From JALOKP01 sp963800865 (GTDB taxonomy: Bacteria > Acidobacteriota > Polarisedimenticolia > J045), in assembly GCA_963800865.1 (NCBI GenBank), contig CAWDCL010000005.1, forward strand, positions 1 through 64,000: a stretch of DNA of 64,000 bases, given 5' to 3'. The translations under genes and the position numbers were made by a program. Each line of letters starts with the position of its first letter. The stretch's first letter is position 1. The notes below the pieces were generated by a model that was given only the letters and a program-made list of their open reading frames with translations, was not told the origin of the DNA and ran no database searches. Below, piece after piece: positions 37,797 to 47,154 of the stretch.

Positions 37797-39020
37797 CTAC
37801 CCGATCGCCGTCACGGGGAGGGCGTCGACGGCACGCGACAGCGGCGCTCGCTCGGGCACGAGGCAGATCACCGCACCCGGGCCGAGCGGCGCGCCCGCCT
37901 TGGCCAGCGCGTTCCAGCCGGCGAGGTCCCCGGCTCCGGGGGATGCCGTCAGCTTGACCTCGACCGGGAAAAGGAAGCCGTCCTCGGCGATGAGCAGGTC
38001 GATCTCGCGCTTCTCCTTGTCGCGGAAGTACCAGATCGGCGCCTCCCGCCCGCGGTGCCGGTAGCTCTTCAGGATCTCCACGACGACGTGATTCTCGAAG
38101 AGCGCCCCGGCCATCGCGCCGCGCGACGCCGCCTCCGGCGAGCTCCACCCGGCCAGGTGAGCCGCGATCCCGGTGTCCAGGAAGTAGAGCTTCGGCGACT
38201 TGATCTGCCGCTTGCCGACGTTCTCGAAGTACGGGCGCAGCAGGTGGACCTGCCCCGTGGCTTCGAGCAGGTGGAGCCACTCGTGTGCCGTGCTGGGCGC
38301 GACCCCGACGTCGCGCGCCATGTCGGCCACGTTCAGCAGCTGCCCGATGCGCGACGCTGCGACGCGGAGGAAGCGCTGAAATCGGGCGAGGTCGGCGATC
38401 GGCGAGAGGAGTCGAACGTCGCGCTCGATGTAGGTCTGCAGGTACGAGTCGAAGAAGACGTCGCGCGGCGGTGCGTCGGCGTGCGCAAGCCGCGGCAGGC
38501 CACCGCGGAGGATCGACTCGAAGACGTCGCGCAGCCCGAGTCGGGGCGCGCGGTCGTCTCCCGGGCGGTCGGGCCGGAAGGCGGGGCCCGACGAGTGGCG
38601 GCCGGCGCCCTCGGCCACGGAGAGGCCCAGCAGGCCGAGCACGCCGACGCGCCCGGCGAGCGACTCCGAGACGCCGTGCATCAGCGGAAGCGGTTGCGAC
38701 CCGCTGAGCCAGAAGGAACCCATCGCCGCGCCGCGATCGACGATCGGCTTGATCGCGTCGAAGAGCCGCGGAGCGTGCTGGATCTCGTCGACCAGCAGGG
38801 GCGGCGGGAAGCGCTGGAAGAAGAGCTCGGGGTCCTCCAGCGCCGCGCTGCGCGGACCGAACTCGTCCAACGAGACGAGCCGGCGGCCGAGCCCCTCCCC
38901 CTCGGCGGCGTGGCGGAGAAGCGTCGTCTTCCCGACCTGCCGGGCCCCCGTCACGAGCACGACGGGAAAGCCGGCCGAAACCCGGAGGAAGTGCGTCTCG
39001 AGGAGCCGCTGGAGGAACAT
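37797..39020 (-). CDS. AAA ATPase with DUF4143 domain (second copy in window)
   Basis: A 407-residue protein with Walker A in VVLVTGARQVGKTTLL, Walker B in LLVDEIQHAPRLF, and LSGSQPLPLMHGVSESLAGR. The C-terminal half has MARDVGVAPSTAHEWL, FENHVVVEILKSYRHRG, IWYFRDKEKREIDLLIAEDG and PVEVKLT, the DUF4143 signature. It resembles the protein at 22360-23613 in layout and in the QRLLExxFxRVSAGFP versus QRSLASRLLRLSETFP N-terminus, but is not a recent duplicate. It is encoded convergently with the small secreted gene (17-base spacer) and divergently from the ligase fusion. The promoter gives a leaderless mRNA. Confidence 0.9.
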   Translation of the reverse strand: MFLQRLLETHFLRVSAGFPVVLVTGARQVGKTTLLRHAAEGEGLGRRLVSLDEFGPRSAALEDPELFFQRFPPPLLVDEIQHAPRLFDAIKPIVDRGAAMGSFWLSGSQPLPLMHGVSESLAGRVGVLGLLGLSVAEGAGRHSSGPAFRPDRPGDDRAPRLGLRDVFESILRGGLPRLAHADAPPRDVFFDSYLQTYIERDVRLLSPIADLARFQRFLRVAASRIGQLLNVADMARDVGVAPSTAHEWLHLLEATGQVHLLRPYFENVGKRQIKSPKLYFLDTGIAAHLAGWSSPEAASRGAMAGALFENHVVVEILKSYRHRGREAPIWYFRDKEKREIDLLIAEDGFLFPVEVKLTASPGAGDLAGWNALAKAGAPLGPGAVICLVPERAPLSRAVDALPVTAIG

Positions 39021-39026
39021 GTGGCT

Positions 39027-39055
39027 ATTGTGCGGCTTCGTCGAATATCAGTCAA
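39027..39055 (-). promoter_or_regulatory. sigma70-type promoter of the second DUF4143 gene, leaderless
   Basis: On the minus strand TTGACT (39055-39050), a 17-base spacer and CACAAT (39032-39027) precede the ATG by 6 bases, so transcription should start at the A of the start codon. The arrangement is the same as at the first DUF4143 gene. Confidence 0.6.
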
Positions 39056-39178
39056 CCTCCTCATGAAAAGCTACTTATGGGGTTCTAACGCGGGGCTCGG
39101 CCCGTCCGGGGACCGGCGTCGTAGACCCTCGGTAGGCCCCACTCCATACTCGTTGCCGGCCCCTCGGAGCGCCCGCCG

Positions 39179-41680
39179 ATGACCCCCCTCCTCGAGACCC
39201 GCCCGACGACCGCGCTGGTCTGGAACGACGAGCGCATCGGCTACGACGAGCTGCTGCGCCGCGCCCGCGCCTGGTCGCGCGATCTCGACGGCGCCGACGA
39301 GCGCGTCGTCGTCTTCTCCGAGAACCGCCTCGAGTGGGTCTACGCGGCCTACGCGATCTGGGGCGCGCGGAAGGTCCTGGTCCCCCTCGACTTCATGTCG
39401 ACCGCGGAGGAGGTCGCCTACGTTCTCGACGACTGCACGCCGGGCGCGGTCTACTGCTCGGCGAGGACGCGACCGATCGTCGAGCGGGCGCTCACGCTGG
39501 CGTCGCACCGGCCGCGGCTGCTCGACATGGAACGGGACCGGAACACTGCCGGCGCGGAGCCCGCAGCCGCGGAACCGATCGACGCGGACCCGGCCGCGCT
39601 GGCCGCGATCGTCTACACCTCCGGCACGACCGGCAGCCCGAAGGGGGTGATGCTCTCCTTCGGAAACCTCCTGGCCAACGTGACGGCGGTCGTGAACGAG
39701 GGGTACTACACCCCCGACTCGCGGGTCTTCCTGCTGCTCCCGCTGCACCACGTCCTGCCGCTGGCCGGCTGCCTCATGGCGCCGCTCTTCGGCGGCTCGA
39801 CGATCGTCTTCGCGACCTCGCTGGCCGGCGAGGAGCTGGTCGCGACGCTCAAGCGCAACCAGGTGACGACGATCGTCGGCGTGCCCCGCTTCTACGACGT
39901 GCTGGGACACGCCTTCCGCGACCGGATCGAGGCCAGCGGCCTGGCGCGGACGCTGTTCGCGCTGGCGGCGAAGGTCGGCTCGCCGCGTTTCTCGCGGCTG
40001 ATCTTCGGCTCGGTGCACCGCAAGCTCGGCGGGAAGCTGCAGCACCTGATCTGCGGCGGCGCCGCGCTCGGCCAGGAGACCGCGCGGGTCTTCGACGTCC
40101 TGGGCTTCACCGTCTGCGAAGGCTACGGGATGACCGAGTGCGCGCCGATGATCACGTTCCCGCGGCTGGGGAAGATCAAGCTCGGCACCTGCGGCCAGGC
40201 GCTCTCCGGCACCGAGGTGAAGACCGTCGACGGCGAGATCGTGACCCGCGGCCCGAACATGATGCTGGGCTACTACAACCGGCCGGAGGAGACCGCGGCG
40301 ATCATCCGCAACGGCTGGCTGCACACCGGCGACCTGGGCCAGTTCGACGACGAGGGGTTCCTGACGATCACCGGGCGGCTGAAGGAGATCATCATCCTGC
40401 CGAGCGGCAAGAACGTGAACCCGGCGCCGATCGAAGCGGCCCTGCAGGGGGCGACCGGGGCCGTGCGCGAGGCCGGCGTGTTCCTCGACGGCGAGACGCT
40501 CCACGCGCTGGTCGTGCCCAACTGGGACGGGCTGCCGATCGCCGACCGCGGCGCGGCCGAGGAGTGGCTGCGGCGCGAGGTGCTCGAGCCGTACAACGCC
40601 ACCGTCGCGCCCTACAAGCGGGTCACCCGGGTCACGCTGGCGCGCGAGGAGCTGCCGCGCACGCGGCTGGGCAAGCTCCGGCGCCACCAGCTCGAGGCGA
40701 TCGCCGGCGCGATCCGCGAGGCCGCCGCCGCGCCGGCCGCCGCCGCCGCCGAGAGCGGCGACCCGACGCTGGCGAAGGTCGCCGCCTTCCTCGAGCGCCA
40801 GTACCGCCAGCCGGTGCGCGCCGCGAGCCGCCTCGACGCCGATCTCGGCGTCGACTCGCTCGGCCGGGTCGAGCTGGCCGCCTTCCTGCAGCAGTCGTTC
40901 GGCGTCGCGATCCCCGAGGCGCGGCTGGCGGAGTTCGCGACCGCCGGCGACCTGGCGCGCTTCGTCGCCCAGTACAAGACCGACAAGGGCGACGCGCCGG
41001 CCGTCTCGTGGGCCGAGATCCTGAAGCCGGCGCGGCCGCCCGCGCTGCCGCACAGCAGCCTGCTGCACCGGATGATCGTCTTCGTCTCCGATCTCTTCGT
41101 GCGCTTCGCCTTCCGCACCGAGTCCCAGGGCGGCGACCGGCTGCCCGACGGCCCGTGCATCATCGCGCCCAACCACCAGAGCTTCTTCGACGGGATGTTC
41201 GTCAACGCCGCGATGCGCAAGAGCGCCGTCTGGCGCACGATCTACTACGCCAAGGCGAAGCACTTCGGCGGCGCCTGGAAGAAGTTCCTGGCCGACCGCA
41301 GCAACGTGATCGTGGCGACCCCCGAAGAGGGGATCCTGCAGTCGCTGCAGAAGGTCGCCGCGGCGCTCCGGAAGGGGAACAACGTCGTGATCTTCCCGGA
41401 GGGGACGCGCTCGCCGGGCGGAACGCTCGGCACCTTCAAGGAGAGCTACGCGATCCTGGCCCGCGAACTGAACGTCCCGGTCGTCCCGGTCGTGATCGAC
41501 GGCACGCACCGCGTGCTGCCGGTCGGCGGCTGGTTCCCGCGCCTGCTGCGCCGCGTCCGCGTGACCTACCTCGACCCCGTGCAACCGCGCGAGGGGGAGG
41601 CCGCGGACAGCCTCAACCGGCGGGTCCGGGGGCTGATCGAGGAGCGGCTGCGGGGCGGCCGGGTGCAGTTCGAGGGTTGA
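39179..41680 (+). CDS. AMP-dependent acyl ligase / acyl carrier / PlsC acyltransferase fusion
   Basis: The protein has 833 residues. The N-terminal adenylate-forming domain (1-510) has YTSGTTGSPKGVMLSF, PLHHVLPLAGC, GYGMTECAPMI and GRLKEIIILPSGKNVNP. A phosphopantetheine carrier domain follows (about 520-590) with GVDSLGRVEL, attachment Ser560. The C-terminal acyltransferase domain (630-830) shows APNHQSFFDGMF (His666, Asp671: HxxxxD motif) and IFPEGTRSPGG. In one polypeptide a fatty acid can be activated, loaded on the carrier and transferred to an acceptor such as lysophospholipid. The domain order is opposite to E. coli Aas (acyltransferase first) and the carrier domain is built in. The start ATG at 39179 is followed by a two-component operon 5 bases after the stop. 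Confidence 0.85.
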   Translation: MTPLLETRPTTALVWNDERIGYDELLRRARAWSRDLDGADERVVVFSENRLEWVYAAYAIWGARKVLVPLDFMSTAEEVAYVLDDCTPGAVYCSARTRPIVERALTLASHRPRLLDMERDRNTAGAEPAAAEPIDADPAALAAIVYTSGTTGSPKGVMLSFGNLLANVTAVVNEGYYTPDSRVFLLLPLHHVLPLAGCLMAPLFGGSTIVFATSLAGEELVATLKRNQVTTIVGVPRFYDVLGHAFRDRIEASGLARTLFALAAKVGSPRFSRLIFGSVHRKLGGKLQHLICGGAALGQETARVFDVLGFTVCEGYGMTECAPMITFPRLGKIKLGTCGQALSGTEVKTVDGEIVTRGPNMMLGYYNRPEETAAIIRNGWLHTGDLGQFDDEGFLTITGRLKEIIILPSGKNVNPAPIEAALQGATGAVREAGVFLDGETLHALVVPNWDGLPIADRGAAEEWLRREVLEPYNATVAPYKRVTRVTLAREELPRTRLGKLRRHQLEAIAGAIREAAAAPAAAAAESGDPTLAKVAAFLERQYRQPVRAASRLDADLGVDSLGRVELAAFLQQSFGVAIPEARLAEFATAGDLARFVAQYKTDKGDAPAVSWAEILKPARPPALPHSSLLHRMIVFVSDLFVRFAFRTESQGGDRLPDGPCIIAPNHQSFFDGMFVNAAMRKSAVWRTIYYAKAKHFGGAWKKFLADRSNVIVATPEEGILQSLQKVAAALRKGNNVVIFPEGTRSPGGTLGTFKESYAILARELNVPVVPVVIDGTHRVLPVGGWFPRLLRRVRVTYLDPVQPREGEAADSLNRRVRGLIEERLRGGRVQFEG

Positions 41681-41685
41681 GCCCG

Positions 41686-44600
41686 ATGCACACGGCGGCG
41701 CGGCACTTCGTCGCGGGCCTCGCGCTGGCCGTCGCGGGCCTTGCCACGGTGGCGCCCGCGCTCGCGCAGCCGCTCGTTCCGACCCCGCCACTCGAGCGTT
41801 ACGGCGCACGCGAGGGGCTGTTCGCGGAGACGATCAACGCGCTGTACTTCGACCGCAGCGGCATCCTTTGGGTCGGGACGCGCGAGGGGCTGTTCTCGTT
41901 CGACGGCTACTCCTTCACGATTCACCAGCACGTCGTCGGCGAGCCGAACTCGCTCGCCGACAACTGGGTCAGGACGATCCTCGAGGACCGCGCCGGCAAC
42001 CTCTGGGTCGGGACCAATGCCGGCGGACTGAACCGCCTCGACCGCGCCTCGGGCCGGGTGACCGCCTTCCGGTACGACGCGGGCGACGCCGGGACGATCA
42101 GCCACGACAGCGTCTACGCGATCACCGAGGCCGGCGACGGCACGCTGTGGATCGGGACGCAGTCCGGGCTGAACCGCTTCGATCCCGCGACCGGGCGGGC
42201 GCGGCGCATCCCGGTGCTCGCGCCGTCCGATCCCCGGTCGGGCAGCGAGTACGTCGGCGCGCTGCTCCCCGACCGCGACGGCTCGCTCTGGGTCGCGACG
42301 ATCGGCAACTGGGTCCTGCGCTTCGATCCGGCGAGCGGCGCCGCGACGCCGCTGCCCGTCCCGCCGGGCAGCGCCAAGGCGATGGCCTCGGCCGACGCCT
42401 TCTCGCTGGCCTTCGACGCGGCGGGCCGGCTCTGGGTCGGGACGCGCTACGGGGCCGTGCTGCACGATCCGCGCAACGGCTCGACCCGCCGGACGATCGC
42501 GCGGCCCGGCCAGGAAGCAGACCTGCAGGAGAACGTCACCCCGGCCCTCGCGCCCACGCCCGCCGGCCCGGTCTGGCTCGGCACCCTCGGGGGACTGCTC
42601 CGCGTGGAGGAGCCGCCGTTCGTCGAGTACCGGATGCACGTCCACGAAGAGGGCCGGACCGCGGAAACGGCCGGGCGGATCACCGCCCTCGCGCTGGACG
42701 CGGGCGGATCGCTCTGGCTCGGGACGACGGGGGGTGGCCTTTCGCGCCTGCTGCAGCCGGCGGGCCCGTTCCGGACGATCGGCGCCAAGGACGGTCCGCT
42801 GTCGCTGATCTACGGCGACGTCACCGCGCTGCTCGAGGATCGGCAACAGCGGCTCTGGGTGGGCACGTTCGGCTCGGGCATCGAGGTCCTCGAGCCCGGC
42901 AGCGAGGCGTTCCGGGTCGTTCCCACGCAGGCCGGGGGGAAGCCGGTCGCGGACGGCGTGCTTCGGCTCCGCGAGGACCGCAAGGGGGCGCTCTGGATCG
43001 GCGCCACCGACGGCGTCACGCGGTACGACCCGGCGACGGCCTCGGTGACGCACTTCAGGAACGATCCCGACGACCCGTCGTCCCTCCCGCGAGGGTACGG
43101 CTACACCCTGCTGGTCGATCGCGACGACCGGGTCTGGGCCGGCATGGGAGGCGGCGGCCTGGCGCGCCTGCGCGAGGACGGGCGCAGCTTCGAGCGCTTC
43201 CCGCACCGCGCGGACGACCCGGCCACGCCGAGCGACGACTTCGTCACGGTCCTGCTCGAAGACCGCCAGGGACGGATCTGGGAGGGGACGCGCTCGGGCG
43301 GCGTCAACCTGATCGACCGCGTCACGGGCCGGGCGCAGCGAATCCGGGTCGATCCCCAGGACCCCGAGGCGCTGGCCCACCAGTACGTCACCTCGATGCT
43401 CGAGGACCGTACCGGAAACCTCTGGATCGGCAGCGCCGGCGGCGGTCTCGCGCGGCTGCTGCGCCTCGACCCGGAGCGCGGCGCGCGCTTCGAGCGAATC
43501 ACCTCGCGGGAAGGGCTCGTCAACGACAACGTCATGTCGATCGTCGAGGACGACGACGGCAGCCTCTGGCTCGCGACGCGGCGCGGCCTGACCCGCTTCG
43601 ACCCCGTCCGCCGGACCTTCGTCAGCTACGACATCGCCGACGGCTTGCCCTCGTCGGAGGGGAACCTCTCGGCCGCGATCCGGGCCCACGACGCGCTCTA
43701 CGTCGGCACGCTGAACGGCCTGATCGTGATTCCGCGCGGCACGCCGTTCCCCACCCCCCCGCCCGCGCAGCTCGCGCTGACCTCGGTGCGCACGCTCGAG
43801 GGGCCCGCCGCGGTGCCGGGCTCGCCGTGGCCACCGCAGTCGGTCGCGATCCCCCACGGCCAGCCCCTCACCGTCTCCTTCGCCGTCGTCGACTTCGACC
43901 CGCACCGCCGCCATCGCTACTCCTACCGGATCGGCGGTGAAGGCGCCCCCTGGACCGATCTCGGTGCGCAGCGCGAGCTGACCTTCACCGACCTCTCCCC
44001 CGGGGAGCACCTGATCGAGCTGCGCGCCCGCGGGGCGCGCGGCGGGTGGAGCGACCCGCCGCTCCTGCTGGCGGTGAGGGTCGTTCCCCCCTTCTACCGG
44101 ACGGCGTGGTTCCGGGTGTCGAGCGTGCTGGCCCTCGTCGCCGCCGCGCTCGCCTGGCATCACGTGCGCACCACGCGCCTCGAGCAGCGCAACCGCGAGC
44201 TGACCGAGCTGCAGGCGCAGCGCGAGGCGGCGCTGCGCATGGCGCACGCCAAGGAAGCGGAGCTGCAGTCGGCGTTCGAACGCCTGCAGGCGCTCACCCG
44301 GCGGCTCGAGGCGGCGAAGGAAGAGGAGCGCAAGGCGATCGCGCGCGAACTGCACGACGAGATGGGCCAGCTGCTCACCGCCGCCAAGATCAACATCCAG
44401 CTGCTGCAGAAGCTCGGCCTCGACGACGCCTCGCCGCGCCGGCTGACCGACACCGTGTCGCTGCTGGACCGGATGATCCAGCTCGTGCGCGCCCTCTCGT
44501 TCGAGCTGCGTCCGCCGCTGATGGACGAGCTCGGGCTGGTCGCGGCGCTGCGGGGGCACCTCGAGTCGCAGGCCCAGCGCACCGGCCTCGCGATGACCTT

Positions 44601-44935
44601 CTCGGCCGACGGCCTGCCCGAGCACTTCCCGGCCGAGGTGGAAATCGCGGCCTTCCGGATCGTGCAGGAGGCGATGACGAATCTCGTGCGCCACGCCGGC
44701 GCGACGCGCGCGGCGGTTCGGCTGCGGGCATCCGGCGGGCGGCTCTCGATCGAGGTCGAGGACAACGGGCACGGGTTCGAGCCGGGCGAGCCTGGCCGGG
44801 CTCGCCGCCGCAGGGGAGCACTTCGGGGTCCTGGGGATGCAGGAGCGGGCCCAGGCCCTGGGCGGGGAACTGACCATTCACTCCACGAAGGGGCGCGGTA
44901 CGAAGGTCCGGGCTGAGTTACCATGGCAGGCCTGA
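41686..44935 (+). CDS. hybrid beta-propeller sensor histidine kinase (Reg_prop, Y_Y_Y, HisKA_3) with frameshift near 44797
   Basis: About 1,080 residues. Signal peptide (ending ALAQP), then fourteen WVGTxxGL-type blades (about residues 30-680), enough for two seven-bladed propellers, a Y_Y_Y domain, a membrane segment (VSSVLALVAAALAW), a coiled coil and a HisKA_3 dimerisation domain with RELHDEMGQLL (His890). The ATPase domain has VEDNGHGFEPGEPG. Near 44797 one extra C changes frame; the following GLAAAGEHFGVLGMQERAQ and GRGTKVRAELPW give the G-box, ending at 44935. The sensor probably reads a periplasmic or extracellular signal and phosphorylates the response regulator encoded 10 bases downstream. 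The gene begins 5 bases after the fusion ligase, so lipid metabolism and signalling are linked. Confidence 0.85.
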
Positions 44936-44945
44936 GGGGATCTCG

Positions 44946-45590
44946 ATGAAGGTGATCCTCGCCGACGATCACCACCTCGTGCGCAGCGGCATCCGCGCGC
45001 TGCTGGAGTCGATCGCGGGCGTCACCGTGATCGCGGAGGCGGGAGACGGTCGCGAGGCGCTCGATCTGATCGTGAGACACCGGCCCGACATCGCGCTGCT
45101 CGACATCACGATGCCGGGGCTCAACGGGCTCGAGGTCGCGGCCCGGGTCCGGGAGGGTTCGCCGCGCACGCGCGTCATCGTGCTTTCGATGCACGCCGGC
45201 GAGACCTACGTCGCGCAGGCGCTGCGGGCCGGCGTGGCCGGCTACCTGCTCAAGGATTCGGCCGCCTCGGACCTGCAGGCGGCGCTCGAGGCCGTCTCAC
45301 GCGGCGGGACCTTTCTCAGCCCGGCAATCTCGCAGCAGGTCGTGGCCTCGTTCCTGCGCGGGGAAGCTCCCTCGTCCGACCCCCTCGAAGGGCTTACCCC
45401 GCGCCAGCGCGAGGTCCTGCAACTGATCGCCGAGGGGCGCTCGACCAAGGAGATCGCGTCCGACCTCGGGCTTTCGACCAAGACGATCGAAACCCACCGG
45501 GCCCAGATCATGGAACGGCTTCAGATCCACGACGTCCCGGGACTGGTCCGCTTCGCGATCCGGACCGGTCTGATCACTCCCGAGGGGTAG
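44946..45590 (+). CDS. NarL/FixJ-family response regulator
   Basis: A 214-residue regulator. The receiver domain has DDHHLVRSGI and IALLDITMPG, with the phospho-acceptor Asp53. The C-terminal LuxR-type helix-turn-helix has LTPRQREVLQLIAEGRSTKEIASDLGLSTKTIETH. The ATG at 44946 lies 10 bases after the kinase stop, so this is its cognate partner. Phosphorylation should promote dimerisation and DNA binding; the target is probably its own operon and others. It has normal length and no missing residues. Confidence 0.92.
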   Translation: MKVILADDHHLVRSGIRALLESIAGVTVIAEAGDGREALDLIVRHRPDIALLDITMPGLNGLEVAARVREGSPRTRVIVLSMHAGETYVAQALRAGVAGYLLKDSAASDLQAALEAVSRGGTFLSPAISQQVVASFLRGEAPSSDPLEGLTPRQREVLQLIAEGRSTKEIASDLGLSTKTIETHRAQIMERLQIHDVPGLVRFAIRTGLITPEG

Positions 45591-45900
45591 CGCCCTCGTT
45601 CTAGGGTTTTTTCTGCCCTCCCCTCGGGGTTTCCCCGATGGTCCCGTTTCCCCTCCCGACGGATCCTCCCACCAGTTCGGGACGATGGGGGGCCTGGTGA
45701 CCGGCAGTGCAGATGATTGACGTCGACGTTCCCGGGAGTCTGGGCAGCCACCTGGCTCACGGCCACACGGTCGGCGTAGGCGAGCACGGCGGAGAGTAAG
45801 GCCGCTTCCTCTCCGCCTCCCGGGGGGGCAGCGGGTTTCCTGCGCTCCGCTGCCCCTTCAACTTCCTTCCCCCACCGGATCCCCGCGAGGAAAACATCCG
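45591..45900. other. intergenic stretch with a weak terminator and an inverted repeat
   Basis: The 310-base gap begins with GAGGG-GTAGCG-CCCTC followed by TTTTTT (45584-45615), a weak rho-independent terminator for the two-component operon. A short palindrome ACGTCGACGT lies near 45720. Nothing else was recognised; a promoter for the receiver gene may lie here. Confidence 0.4.
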
Positions 45901-46278
45901 ATGTCCGCGCCCCGGTCCCCGTTGCGGGTCTTCGTGGTCGACGACAACGAGGACTTCCTCGCGCTGACCCGCGACTGGATCTCCTCCGAGCCCGCGCTCT
46001 CGCTGGTCGGCTCCGCGACGGACGGCCTCGGGGCGCTCGATGCGATCGGCCGGACGCACCCCGACGTCGTGCTGGTGGACGTCGTGATGCCCGGGATCGA
46101 CGGCTTCGAGACGACGCGGCGGCTGAAAGCGTCGGCTCCCGCCCCGCGCGTGATCGTCATGTCCTTCCTCGACTCGGACTCGGTGCGGCACGCCGCGGCA
46201 GACGCCGGGGCGGACGGCTTCCTGTCGAAAGCCGAGCTGACGGACCGGCTCGGCGCGCTGCTCGCGCTGCCGGCCTGA
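45901..46278 (+). CDS. stand-alone response regulator receiver domain
   Basis: A 125-residue CheY-like protein with VFVVDDNEDFLAL (acid pocket), VVLVDVVMPGIDGFE (phospho-acceptor Asp60) and VIVMSFLDSDS, ending in a Lys (SKAEL). It lacks a DNA-binding domain, so it probably transmits a signal by protein contact. It lies downstream of the two-component operon but after a 310-base gap with a weak terminator, and convergent with the pseudouridine synthase gene. A degenerate palindromic element (46300-46328) separates the two genes. Confidence 0.88.
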   Translation: MSAPRSPLRVFVVDDNEDFLALTRDWISSEPALSLVGSATDGLGALDAIGRTHPDVVLVDVVMPGIDGFETTRRLKASAPAPRVIVMSFLDSDSVRHAAADAGADGFLSKAELTDRLGALLALPA

Positions 46279-46299
46279 CGCTGCGCTTCTCGCGCCTCC

Positions 46300-46328
46300 C
46301 GTAAGGATCGGCCTCCGTGCCGGCCCGC
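46300..46328. repeat. degenerate REP-like palindrome between convergent genes
   Basis: GTAAGGATCGGCCTCCGTGC continues to GGCCCG. The left arm is mutated (GGATCGGC for GGGCCGGC). It sits between the convergent receiver and RluA-type genes. Confidence 0.65.
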
Positions 46329-46338
46329 GGGGCTCGCG

Positions 46339-47052
46339 TCAGGGGCGCGCCACCCCGAGCGCGTAGAGCGCCGCCGCGAAGTCCGCCGGCAGCGGCGCGG
46401 TGATCACCGGCCCCAGCTCCTCCGGAAGCTCCAGCCGCCACGCGTGCAGCAAGGTGTGATCCGGCGCGAGCGCGGCGCGGAGCGCGGCGTCCTTGACGCC
46501 GTGGTGCCGCGGGCCGCCGTAGAAGTCGTCGCCCACGATCGGGTGCCCGGCCTGGGCGAGGTGGACGCGGATCTGGTGGGTGCGCCCGGTCTCGGGACGC
46601 AGCTCGACCAGCGCCGCGTGCGACGGCGCCGCCAGCACCCGGTAGCGCGTCAGCGCCGGCCGGCCCGCGGGATCGACGCGCATCCGCCTCCGGTCGTCGC
46701 GATCGGGCCCCAGCGGCGCGTCGTACCGCCCTTCGCGCGGCCGCGGGTGGCCCCAGCACAGCGCGAGGTAGACCTTCCCGATCCGCCGGGCGCCGAGCGC
46801 TCCGGCCAGCGCGCGGTGCGTCGCGGGGTCGCGGGCAAGCAGGACGACGCCGGTGGTGCCGAGGTCGAGCCGGTGGACCAGGAGCAGCGCGTCCGGGTCG
46901 AGACCCTCCTCCCGGCGCACCGCGTCGGGGAGCGCCTCGATCAGCCGCCGCACCGCCGCTCCCGGATCCCTGGCGGGCGTCGCAAGGGAGAGCCCGGCCG
47001 GCTTGTCGATCGCGACCAGCCGCTCGTCCGCGAAGAGCAGCCGCGCGGTCAT
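46339..47052 (-). CDS. RluA-family pseudouridine synthase
   Basis: This 237-residue enzyme isomerises uridine to pseudouridine in rRNA or tRNA. Blocks: LVAIDKPAGLSLATPAR, LLLVHRLDLGTTGVVLLAR (catalytic Asp in HRLDLGTTG), RIGKVYLALCWG, and ELRPETGRTHQIRVHLAQAGHPIVGDDFYGG. It lacks the S4 RNA-binding domain found in some relatives. The start is taken at ATG 47052; a TTG about 60 bases upstream is possible. It is divergent from the M28 peptidase. The target site cannot be assigned from sequence alone. Confidence 0.88.
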   Translation of the reverse strand: MTARLLFADERLVAIDKPAGLSLATPARDPGAAVRRLIEALPDAVRREEGLDPDALLLVHRLDLGTTGVVLLARDPATHRALAGALGARRIGKVYLALCWGHPRPREGRYDAPLGPDRDDRRRMRVDPAGRPALTRYRVLAAPSHAALVELRPETGRTHQIRVHLAQAGHPIVGDDFYGGPRHHGVKDAALRAALAPDHTLLHAWRLELPEELGPVITAPLPADFAAALYALGVARP

Positions 47053-47154
47053 CGGGCCGTCGGGAGGGGACGCGCGGGGCGGAAGGGCGCCATCCGTGTA
47101 GCATCTCAGCAACCGCGGCGCCCCGGCAACGGCGGCCCGCGGACGGAGGCACGG

